64,000 bases of DNA. Source: Taeniopygia guttata (lineage: Eukaryota > Chordata > Aves > Passeriformes > Estrildidae). Every line of letters starts with the position of its first letter. The first letter of the stretch is position 1. The stretch spans positions 61,710,501 to 61,774,500 of the forward strand of contig NC_133024.1 of NCBI RefSeq assembly GCF_048771995.1, written 5' to 3'. Below are positions 1 through 11,283 of the stretch, piece by piece. The notes under the pieces were generated by a model that ran no database searches, was not told the origin of the DNA, and was given only the letters and a program-made list of their open reading frames with translations. A program made the position numbers and the translations under genes.

Positions 1-3000
1 TTTTTTGTAAAACTGTAATAGCTCATCTTTTTATGCATGTTCACTTTATTTTCTTATTGTTTTTCTTGGGGATCTTCTGTTAAATGTAAAATAAGAACAT
101 AATACAATAGAACAGATTCTATTAAATTCTTATTACTAATTCCTGATCTTTTAAAAATTACAATGATTGCACAGTTAAGTGTTAGCAGAGAAACCCTATG
201 GAATATGCGAGAAAAGCGAGGCTGGTTTAGTGCATATACAGCACGGCCTCCTCAATATTTCATTTGGCACAACAGGGACATGTGATATGTACCTCCACAA
301 TAAAGACAGGTGATGAACATATTATTTTTCAAAGCAGGGTTCAAAATTCTTCTTCCAGAAACCTCCTCCTTTGCCACTCCAGCTATGATCTGGATCCTAA
401 AGGTGTCTCTATGCACGTATTTATATGAGGGCATATTGTGTAAGCTCCCATCGAAGTCAGGTGAAATGTATTTACTACTGTCATTGGGGTTCCTAAAAAT
501 ATGTGTCTAGTTGAGACTCCCTGGTTCCATAAAGAGGCATCTATACAGACTGGCAGATGTGACAGAGAGTTAGGATAGGACATGTGGCAAACCAGAACCC
601 TGCAGCAGCAGGATGCTACAAAGATGCCCTTTACTATCTGATTCTTGACTATGTTTCAACAATTCAGTGAAGCCCAGTGACTTCTGGTTTTGCCTTTTTT
701 GTTACCATAATAATTGCACTTTTTAACATACCGTGCCTTTATTGAGTGATGTGGTCCGGATCCTGACATGCAGGATAATTCTGACGAAGCTGCACATGAC
801 ACTTTTAAAGGATAATTATACACTATGATGCACAGCAATGAAAAAAAAATCACAATGTTATTTCAGACTAAGGGCTGCTCTAGCACCAGTGGCAATCCTG
901 CTTTGGGAGGGATGTTACACTGCATGACCAGGAAACCTCTAGGCATCTCTTCCATATGACATTTCTATGATGCTACAGGCCTGGCTTATTCATTCCTACA
1001 CAACAGAGCACCTTCATAATCTCTTCACAAGATCTGTTCTGTTCTTGAGTGGAACCTGAAGTATTTACATTTTTCATGACTTTTTTTTTTGAGTCTGAAT
1101 TGGTTCACAAGTCCCCTGGCCAAGGGCTGTATCTCTACATTTGTAAAGGGTCCAGCACACCTTCTGTGCCATGCAAATAACAGTGTCTCAATATACTGCA
1201 AGTATTCTTCAACTGGATCGAATTATATGGAGGCTTTACGTAGAGAAATATCTCACCAACTTAAGGAAAAGCTGAGTATGAACTTAAAGCTGATCATACA
1301 TGTAAGAGGTTTTCAGAACACAGATAATCGAGAAAATAGCAAGTATTGATTTTAACTAGACCAAGACTCTTGTTCCATGAGCAGCAAATTCTTCCTGATT
1401 GTGACAATTCATTGTATTTATATGATCTTTTGACAAGTTTGAGCTGTTAGGAGGTGTGAAGGTGTGCTGCTACAAATGGAAGGAGCTAAGGCTGAACTTG
1501 AGCACAATGTCCAGGTGTCCCCACTTCTTTACTGCTAGCTTCTTTTCTTCCTTAACTCCAAATAGTTCTCCACAAAACAAACATAAGAGAGCGAGGAGCT
1601 GTAAGCAGGGTAAATGGGGGCACTGATTGCTTCTAACGCTCTTCTATTTTGCAGCAGAAACAAAAGCACTGGTGAGACAAGCCTAGAGCAGCTTAGGCTT
1701 AGAGATTCCAGATTTACCCAGAAACTGCAGGGGAAAGGGAGAAGGAAGGGTAGATAGTATCAGTGCAGTAGTTAGTTAGAAAGCCCCTCAGGGCTGTCCA
1801 GCTTTGGGGGGCTCTATTGCATGATGTTATGGTGAGTACTTGTACAGTCAGAACAGCTGAATTAGCAGCAACGCAACAAAAAGGCACAGAATAGAACATT
1901 TATATGTCATTTATCCTTTTCACCTAAGAAATTAATTTCAGAACAGAATGAAATAACTGGATGTAATTTAACAGACATCCAGCTTAATACCTGTGTTTGT
2001 AACATTTGATAACTATATTTTTTTTTGGAGAACATGGTGTTGGATTCTCTGTTGACTCATTCATTGTGAAAGTATCCACGAGATTTCCAACCACTGAGAT
2101 TTATTTATTTTCATTAAAACTCCAAATTATTATTTATATGGTCAAGAACATAAGTAATGTTGGAAAAAAAAAAGTATTAAATTCTAAGAAAAAATATTCA
2201 AATCAATAATAACAGAAGAAAAGAAAAATATGTAGTACATATTAAAAACGAAAACAATTGTTATAAATATAATGGCCTTAAATGTTTGCTTTTATGTGAC
2301 AGATGTTTTTAACAAAATGTCTATGTTGGCAGTTTGAACACACTTATGATTTTAATTTGTGTAATATTCCCTTTTAGTATTGATGTCTATTTACAACATC
2401 TGTGAAGGGTCTGTAACCTGAATGTGACAGGGAAAAACTAACAGACTGCTATTGGAATCTTTCCACTGGGTCCATGTAACAGACTATTAACAAAAATCTT
2501 AAATAGCTATTCTAATCATCAACAGCAATCTTACACAAATTATATCAGACCCAAAGGACCCGATTAACTTTAAAATGCCTTACAGACCTGAAACATAAAT
2601 TTTGCTCCTCCTACCTTCCTCTGTAGAATCACAATCAGATCATATCACAGGCACTGGTTTTAGCTAGGCACATATAAAATCAGTATGCAGGGCAGGCTGC
2701 AGACACGCAGGCAGGGTTCCACTTTCATGACAAGAAAAGCACATTTCTGAGTATTAAAATTAAATGTAATCCTCCTTTTTTTTTCCCCTGTTGCTGTTCT
2801 ATAAATCTCCAACTGGAATTCCCATTCTGTAACAACTCCTTCAAACAGCTGGAACTTGGACAACATCCTGGCATGGGGAGGCATTAATATGTCATTGAAG
2901 TGATACCACTGATAGAGGCAGATAGAGGATTTCTGCTGGAGGAAAGCCAAGTCTTACCAGGATGGTTTCACATAATAGGAAAGTGCAAATGAGAGAACAT

Positions 3001-6000
3001 GAGTTGGGGGTTTTTGCTATTAATTTCTTAATATTTGCACCAAAATTTGAAATGCTAACTGTTACTGTTATGTCCCAGAGGTCTTTTCCACAGAGTTCTT
3101 GCTTGTTCACGCCTTCTAAGTCAGGAGCCAAGATTCCCCCACCTTTTGCCACTTAGGCCCTCTCTTTCCCTCCCCTCCCACACATACCCTTTGTTTGACC
3201 CCAGCTATACTACAATAACTATTTAATTAACAACAGTTGTTAAATTTGTTTATGGCCTGACCTTGTAAGTTTGGCTGGCCAGTTTAGATGGAGCCAAACT
3301 GTTTTATATCTCAGTTACCAAAAAAAAAAAAAAAAGCCTAGGTAGAGACTTCAGCTAAAGAATTTTTTTTAATAAAAACTGAAAAGCAAAATGCAACAAA
3401 AGAAGGTCATTCCATTTGTATCCCCTGTTGGCCTCTTCCACTGTGGCTGCCCAAGCTGTATTATAACCAGGTCCTTGACAATAGAGCCCAACAGCCATTG
3501 ACTGCTAAAGTTTTCTATTTCTCATGTAGCAAAGGAGAACGGGCCAGTCCTTTGAAAGTTTTTATTTAAGGCAAAGATTTTTTTTTTTTTTTTTAAGGTA
3601 AAGAGCTTTCTTCATCTCTAACCCTGTCTTGCTTGGCATTTGGAAGATGCGTCTAGTTTATGTCAAGACAGCCCTAGGGTCTCTCAAAAATCTGGGTGTC
3701 TCTGCTGGGCACAGCTACTTCTGTCTGAGTTGCTAATACAGTCCCATGGGGAGGAAATTTCTGGTGATCCCTGCAGTTACTCCTTCCTTCTCTCCCACTA
3801 GACATATTTCACTTCTTTGTTTCTACCTTTTTATCCTCCTTTGCCAAAATCCTCCTTATTTCTTGTGGGTTTATTTACAGTTGCTCTTTCCTTTTTCTGC
3901 TTTTTGTCCCTCAGAATTTCCACATTAAATCGCTTCAGAGTTGAGCATAGAAATCTTAGTTTAACAAAAAAAAAAAAAAAAGGTGTTAGCTTTGGTTTAC
4001 CTCTCTACTCCTAAGTGCATTAAATGTGGAGATCCTACGAGGCAGAGCTAAGATAGCTTCCCCAAGGACTGATAGTGTCCTAGATGTGTTCTATGTAATT
4101 CACAAATTCTATATTGCATAAATAAACCCAGCTGGTTTTTCCATATTTCTTAGGCTTTCTTCTTTTTCAGAAATATTCAGATTATTAATAGTTTTAGCAC
4201 TTTAGTATTTTTAATACCTCAGTGGAAATACCTCTCCTTGAGTCCAGGATGGTTCCCCAAGCATTCTGCTGCTTAAGCAAAACTGACTTGTAAAATTTTA
4301 TTTCGACTGTGAAGAAAAATGTGACTGCAGATGGGTCTAGAGCCAGACCATAGAAGGCTTAGAGAGTATTTGCATGGTGGAAAAGAAAAGAAACAAAGCC
4401 TGGCTGCAAGTGAAGGAACTCACCCATTTGCCCTCTTAAGGCAGGTTGGTTGTTGGTGGCAGGAGAACTGCTCTTCTTTGTGCCAATGTCACTGCTCACA
4501 GAAGAGGGGACAGCACTCCTGTGGGAGCTGTCTATGAAACAAAGCCAGCCCAGGTGATCAGAGATTTGTTAGCTCTTTTCATGAATGCATACCTTGGCCA
4601 AACTGGCACTTAATATAAAAAAAAAAAAACCAAACAAACAAACAGAAAAAGATGGACAAATAGACAGGTATTCCATACTGTGAATATCAAGGTCTTATAG
4701 GAAAGTCTTCAGGCATTCACTGAAGAAAAATAGGTATGCTTACTCCTAAACAGCTCAGTTCTTCTGTTGTGCAGCTGAGTTGGAAACAGGTTTCCTGTGA
4801 GACATCATCCACTTCTAGTCACACTTGTAGTTGAGCTGGCACAGTGGAACTGCCATCAGAGTATCCCCTCACTCTGGCTTCACTCCAAGAGGATGGGAAC
4901 GCACAAACCTTCATTTTATAGTGTGGTTTTTGTTATCCAAATGTGCAAAAGATTTTAGCCAGATTTTCAGTCAGATCTGAAATCAGTCTGAATTTTTGAC
5001 TACAGGCTCTGCTGGTTTCTTCTTTTATTCAAATGGACTTATTTAAAATTCTGTTACTATCCCTTTGAACCAGCAGTTCTCCTGCTCTTTTTGTGTAATG
5101 AGCTGTACATGTTCCAAAACAGTCAAAGAGAATTAAATCATAAAATAGTAGATCTCTGATCCACCTGAGTGTCAGGGAAAAATTAAAAATGTATTTTGGA
5201 GAAAGATTAAGGAATCACATCAGCCACTGGTCTGGGTACTTTCAGAAGACACAGATATATTAGAGAAGTTGAGTTCAACTAGGGATGCATGGCATTTCTA
5301 CAGAAATCTGTGCTCAAGAAGTTTTCATTTTCTGTTCAACTCACTACCAATTTATGTAGCAGAATCAGTTGCCTTACCTGAAATGAAATTTTGGACTGAA
5401 CTCTTCTATATTTTTGAATTAAATTGTTCCAGATAGACACAAGATTTGAATTTGTATTCAACTATTCAAAAGAAGTTTTAATGAAACAAAATGGAAATGT
5501 AATCTATTTTTATAATACTATTTTTGCAGTATTTTTCTACAGTATCTAGAGCAATATTAAAGCATATAAACCACTATATCAAATACATGTGCCTCCTAAT
5601 TGCTATTACTCTTGGTATAGTTTCCCATAATTCTCACAATGGGGCAATCTGTCTGTCCTCCTCTTCTGACCTCCATGGTCATTTTCAACCAAATTTGAGA
5701 GAACAAGGCTCAAACTGGAGTCTTACCCTAGGTTCTTAACTTGACCAAACATTTCAGAAAACTAAAGAATAAGCTCTCCTAGAGTAAAGTTTCCCTCTAC
5801 AGTCAGGGCAGACTGTGAATACCTTTGGATCTCTCTAAAGGCAGACCTCGTCTGCAAAAATTGCATGCCTAGTCTCAGGAAGGCAGCAATGATCTACTAT
5901 TGCCTTGGTAGGGCAGAAACACTGAAATAAGTCTGGCTCTCTGGCTTTCTTGAATTTAAGCTCAAGTCCCTCAGTTAAGCAAGCTTGAGCCTCTCTCAGG

Positions 6001-7937
6001 CATCTATGAAACAATTAAGTTTTTCTGGAGGACAGAGGTCCTCAGACAACTTGTCCCCACTGAGACAGAGACACAATGAGCTCAGCTATGGCAGGGCCTG
6101 GGGGCCAACAGCACACCCCATCTCTGAGTAAGCTGCAGCATATGATGAGTCTCAGCTGGCTCTAACGTGCAGAGGACCTGGGCAGGGGAGCTGGGTTTAT
6201 GATGAGGGAGGCTGAAGAACAAAGACAGAATTCCATAAGGAACAATTTGTTCCTTTTAGAATTTGTTTGCATTCATTAGTTCTGCTGAGCACAAAACAAC
6301 TAATTCAAGTGTGTCAGTTGCTTTTGTTTACTCTTGTAAATGCCAACTGCATTCCAAATTCAACTGTTGGAGTAATGGGTAAGCCTGTCCTTACCATACC
6401 AATTGCTTTTTCAGGACATCAAATGAAAATCCTCTGTTGTAGGAATATATCTTTTGTGGGCGGATTTGCTGATATAGCAGTCCAAAAGCCTAACTTTTAC
6501 AGGAACAACCATTGCACTGACTCTTGCTTACATTTTTAATCTTTCTTTGGCCCCTGACCATATTCTAAATAAATGAAAGATGCCTGTATTGTTCCATCCA
6601 GCAGACAGATGATAAAAGGTCTGTTTCAGACTACAGGCGAGTCAGTCTTCAGCCAGTCACTTCTAAAGATATGGAACAAGTACAGCAGTCTTTAAGTTTA
6701 ATACAACCCTTTCACATTTTAAATCAATTTACAATCTTTCTTTGTAATCAGTTTGGTTACTTCCCAAATCCAGTACAGGAGATGTTTTATTGCCAATTCT
6801 TTATTTCTGGTATGATGTTCTTGATAAGGGTTATGTCAAAGACAACAATTCTTGATCTGTACAGAATCTTTGAAACAGCATCTCACACAGGTCCTTTGTT
6901 TCAATAAAGCTATGGATGGTACATAAACCTTAACAAGTTATTCTTCTAATTATCTGCCTTGAAGGTCACAAAATACTATTAATGATGTTCCAAAAAACAA
7001 GGACCCTTTTCCTCCTAGAATTTCCCTTGAGAACATATTTGGCTGAAATAAAATTTTATATATATTAACAATATAATCTTTTTGCAGTGCTCACAAAATA
7101 AGAGTTAATTGCATTAGTGAAGACACAACACTTCATAAGCCAATACATAATTCAACTGAGAATACTGATTTTCAGTCTGAATTAAAAGTAACCTGAGAGT
7201 ATAGCTAGTTTCAATATGATTAACACATGCAGCAAGCTAAGAATTCACCAAATACCTAATTTCTAGTAAGATTTATTTTGCATGCGAATTCAGGAGACTT
7301 TAAAAAGAGAAATTAAAAACTGCTGTGAAGTGAAAAGTTTTATATGGTATAGGAGCTGAAACCATTAACTCAGAAACAACTGGAAATCCTAAATTCTTAA
7401 GTATATCTTCACATTTCCACAGAAAAGACCCTTTTTGCTTCCTGAAAATTTCTACCGTCAGAAAAACACATGGTCAAGGATTCCTGGATGCCTGGCTGGC
7501 TGTTTGGAGCCATGGCAATCACTTTGTCTGGGCTGGTAGTTCTGGGTAGATGGACACCGTGTGTGCACCAGTACCTGCACACACCTGCAGTTGTTACAGA
7601 GTCTATTTCACAGAGATGCAGATCTGCAGTAAGTTTTCTTCATGTGCAGTAAGTCTTACACTTCCGAAAATGCCAAGCTCACAGTGCATGAACTGGCCAT
7701 GCCTATAAAATCTTCATCCACAAGTCCTAGAAATAGGTGAGCCTTGCAAGATTTATTTGACTATTGACCTGTTGTGCCTGCTTGCAGCCATCCTATTTGG
7801 AAAAAATTCTCACTGGGCATGTTATGAGCTGTAGTGAAGCATGGCTGTGTCTAAACTAGTAAATAAATCAACCCAGAGTGCTTTCCATGGACCCAAGGGA
7901 AGAAGCATGATGCTCTTCCCCCAACACAGGGTGGCCC
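1..7937. other. 5' intergenic region, no gene recognised
   Basis: I recognise no coding exon, RNA gene or known transposon in this AT-rich stretch. It contains homopolymer tracts of 16-17 bases (A at 3320-3335, T at 3578-3594, A at 3966-3981) and a short CAAA repeat near 4630-4643. The open frames here are under 110 codons, have no recognisable domain, and fit chance. The stretch at 7470-7650 is somewhat GC-richer than its surroundings but was not identified. Confidence 0.6.
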
Positions 7938-8975
7938 TGTGCAGTGGGTTGACCCTGAGTGCCAGATGTCCACTAAAGCCACTTTGTCACTCTCCTTATC
8001 AACTGGATAGGGAAAGAAAATATAAGGAAAGGCTTGTGAATATAGATATGGGCAGGGAAAAATCACTCAGCAATTACTGTCATGGGCAAAACAGATTCAA
8101 CGTGGGTAAATTAATTTATTGCAAATCAAAACAGAGCAGGGCAATGAGAAATAAACCCAAATCTTAAAACACACTCTCCCCACCCTCCCTTCTTTCAGGC
8201 AGGGCACAGCTTCACTCACAATTTCTCTACTTCTGCCCTGCCAGTGGCGCAGAGGGATGAGAGCTGTGGTCAGTTCATCACACATTGTCATCACATATCC
8301 TCAGCAGGATGACTCACTCTTTCCCGGCTCCAGCATAGTGTCCCTCCCACAGGAAACAGTCCTTCACAAGCTTCTCCAACATGAATCCTTCCCACAGGCT
8401 GCAGTTCTTCACAAATTGCTCCTGTGTGGGTACTTTCCATGGGGTGCAGTCCTTCAGGCAGAGGCTGCTCCAGTGTGAGTCCCCGCGGAGGCACAGGTCC
8501 TTCCAAGAACCTCCTCCAGCACAAGCTTCCCATGGGGTGACAGCCTCCTTTGGGGTATCCACCTGCTCTGGGTGCGGTCTTACATATTCTGCAGGTGGAT
8601 CTCTGCTCCGCTGTGCACATCCATGGGCTGCAGGGGCACAGCTGCCTCCCCATGGTCTGCAGCTGCAGGGGAATCTCAGCTCTGATGCCTGGAGCACCTC
8701 CTGCCCCTCCTTCTGCACTGACCTTGGTGTCTGCAGAACTGTTGCTTTTGTGTAGTCTCACTCCTCTTTCTGTCTGGAATGGTGCAGGGATTTTCCCCTT
8801 CTTAACTCTGCTATGCCAGAGGCACTATCACTGTCATTGCTGAGCTCTGCCCTGGCCAGTGGAGAGTCTGTCCTGCAGCAGGCTGGCATTGGATCTCTCA
8901 GACATGGGGAAAGCTTCTAGCAGATCCTCTAGACCCTCCTACTACCAAAACCTTGCCATGCAAACCCAACTCACA
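7938..8975 (-). mobile_element. Solo LTR of an endogenous retrovirus, songbird type (about 1.04 kb)
   Basis: Read on the minus strand this resembles a long LTR family I remember from passerine genomes. It starts near 8975 in a segment complementary to the CAAAACCTTGCCATGCAAAC seen at 8946-8965. It has an imperfect tandem-repeat block in the middle, then an AATAAA polyadenylation signal in the sequence complementary to about 8110-8120, and ends near 7938 with the complement of GTGGGTTGACCC. No gag, pol or env and no second LTR lie beside it, so it is a solo LTR. I could not find a clean target-site duplication, so both ends are approximate. The minus-strand open frames across it are a by-product of the tandem repeat. 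Confidence 0.75.
8357..8590. repeat. Imperfect 45-47 bp tandem repeat inside the LTR
   Basis: About five diverged units start at 8357, 8402, 8447, 8494 and 8541. Each begins CAG followed by a pyrimidine-rich segment close to TCCTTC, has a central CTCC motif, and most end near CCATGGGGTG or a variant. Spacing is 45, 45, 47 and 47 bp. The first two units are multiples of three, which explains the repetitive long open frames on both strands. Confidence 0.75.
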
Positions 8976-9779
8976 CTGCTCACACTACTAATTGGGCGAA
9001 GTCTTGTTGTCCCTGACATTGTGCTGGTGCAATGTCTGGGAAGTTTACTACATGGCACAGGATTAAGCCTGGAGTTGCTATCAATTAGACAATACAAATG
9101 GTTTCTGGACAGTGATTGAGGCCATGTTCTAACCCTGTTTATTTTACTTCTCCTGATACCAGTGACAGTCACAGTTACAGTAAAGAAGCCACAACCAGGA
9201 ATTACGCAAGAAGCAGGAGAAGACATCTGTGTTCTGTGGGAATTGGCCACTCCAACAGTGGCCAGATACAATAACTTTTATTAACAGAACCAATAACTTG
9301 TCTTAAACATGTCTCTTCATCTGTGAGGGCAGTGTTTGTATTCTGCGTCAAATGAGGCTTCTTGGACTTAAAACTCAGATGTCTCAAACTGCTATAGACA
9401 TGTTCTTTCTAAACCCACTACCTGTGCCTTCTGCTTACAGCTCACTCTGCTTTCACTTGCAGGCAGTGCTCGGTTCTCACACAACCACTACACAGCCCAC
9501 ACCTCTGGCCCCATGGAGGGATTCCTATGCATGACCACAGATGGGTATAGGGAGATAAACCCTTATTAATATATTTGGGTTTTAGAATAACAACAACAAA
9601 ACAATGTTCTGGATTAAGCTCATTTTCTAATGAATTTGAGTTCTGTAGGTGATTGAATTTTCCTTTGAACTGTGGCATAAGCTCTTGTTAGACATCACAT
9701 AATCCATGCACATGTTAGCCATTTTGCAAATGCTATTATTCAAAGCTGGGAAGCCTTCAGGAATATTCACACCTACATG
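8976..9779. other. Spacer between two solo LTRs, nothing recognised
   Basis: No exon, RNA or transposon was recognised. The segment is unique-looking, moderately AT-rich sequence between two minus-oriented LTRs of different families. A relation to either provirus cannot be excluded, but no retroviral protein motif is visible. Confidence 0.5.
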
Positions 9780-10349
9780 TGTTGTGGTTTAACCCCAGCT
9801 GGCTGCTGAGCACCATTGCAGCTGCTCACTAACTATCACCCTTCCTGGTCCGGAGGAGAATCAGAAAATCTTCAGCCTTGTGGGCTGAGGTAGGAACAGT
9901 TTAACAGTTCAAACAAAATAAAATATATTACTAATGCTAATAATATTAATTATAATAATAACAACAATATTCATAATGAAAAAGGAAGGGAAAGAAATAA
10001 AACCCCCAAAAAACAAGCAATGCTCAATACATTTGCTCACCACACACTGACTGATGTCCAGCCGGTCCCCAAGCAGTGATCTGCTTCTTCTGGCCAACTT
10101 CCCACAGTTTAAATACTGTTCATGTGCTCTGCAGTATGGAATACTCCTCTGGCCAGTTTCTTGTCCACCTGCTGGCTGGCAGAGTATGGGAAACTGAAAA
10201 ACCCTTGATTCAGAGTAAGCACTACTTAGCAACAACTAAAACGTCAGTTGTTGTCAACATTGAGATATATTCTCATACCAACTTCAAAACACATCACTGT
10301 ACCAGCTACTCATAAGAAAATTAACTCTATCCCAGCTGAAAGCATGACA
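9780..10349 (-). mobile_element. Solo LTR, passerine ERVL-like (about 570 bp)
   Basis: On the minus strand the element begins TGTCATGCTTTCAGCTGGG at 10349 and ends GGGGTTAAACCACAACA at 9780. These closely resemble the termini I remember for the abundant passerine ERVL-like LTR. Inside are the typical phrases complementary to TTAGCAACAACTAAAACGTC (10228-10247) and an AT-rich stretch with ATAATAATAA near 9950. The flanking pentamers are ACATG (9775-9779) and ACAAG (10350-10354), a 4/5 match consistent with a decayed 5-bp target duplication. No internal retroviral genes adjoin it. Confidence 0.8.
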
Positions 10350-10754
10350 ACAAGAAGCAATATTTAAGAGAGAGAAATCTTGGCTATGATATTGATATCC
10401 CACTGCTTTACAGCATTTGAACATTGAAGCACTCATTTCTAAGGCATTTAGAATTTGTGTTTCTTTATCTCACAATCCTCTTCTTCCCTAGAAAGGTCAC
10501 TAATGTCATCTGAGATACCCTAAGGTATCTGACATGTGGACATGCAGCTAGAGGTTATGACAAAAGACCTATGGGAGACAGTGCTTGCTAGAGCAGAAGT
10601 GGATGGCCAGGTGTATACATAGATACATGTACAGTGTATGTATCCATGTTTATAAACTCTGCTAGAAAGGTATTGTTAACATTTTTTTTATCCTACAGAT
10701 ATTACATTTTTAACCATTGATACTCTGGAAGGAAAATTGCAGCCTCCAGACTAT

Positions 10755-10813
10755 CAAAGTACTTTTGGCTAATAATAATAACAACAACAAAGTACTTTTG
10801 GCTAATAATAATA
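10755..10813. repeat. 33-bp-period direct duplication with AAT/AAC microsatellite
   Basis: A 26-base block starting CAAAGTACTTTTGGCT occurs at 10755-10780 and again, identically, at 10788-10813. The copies are separated by ACAACAA and end in AATAATAATA. This looks like replication slippage anchored on the trinucleotide microsatellite. Confidence 0.9.
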
Positions 10814-11135
10814 CCAGCAAAAATAACAATAATAATGCCATCACACAGCACTTAAACGTTTCACTGTAACATTCAATCTCAAGTGTTAGCTTCTTTCTTA
10901 CCAACCTGGACATTTTGTTTCATAGCTTTTACTCATGCTCTGCTTTTCAAGTGAACATTTGATTTCTGAGAGTGTCCTAATGGGGCTAAGAAATTTGTTC
11001 AAATACACAGTAAAGGAAAGCAGGGTTAATATGGCTGCTACAATGCTTTTGATGCAATACATTTTAATCTGAAAATATTAGTAAAGTCTCATATGTTTAG
11101 CTTTTAAAAAAACCCATATTTCAGGGGCTTTGCAG

Positions 11136-11283
11136 GCTTTTTTTAGTTTTGGTTGTTTTTTGGAGTTTTATTGGGTGTGGGGTTTTTTTTGTTTGTTTTG
11201 TTTTGCTGTTGGTTGGTTGGCTTTGGGGCAGGGGGATTTGTTTTTGGTTTGGGCTTTTTGTGTGTGTGCTTTGGGTTTTTTTA
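11136..11283. repeat. G/T-rich low-complexity tract
   Basis: About 150 bases of the + strand are almost only T and G, with runs such as GGGTGTGGGG, GTTGGTTGGTTGG and GGGGCAGGGGG. The strand asymmetry is strong, and several G-runs could form a G-quadruplex on the + strand. The lysine/glutamine-rich minus-strand frame across it comes from low complexity. Confidence 0.85.

Noticed and set aside
8291..8761. 156-codon minus-strand frame as a gene
   Set aside because: It lies wholly in the LTR and its repeats come from the 45-47 base tandem array.
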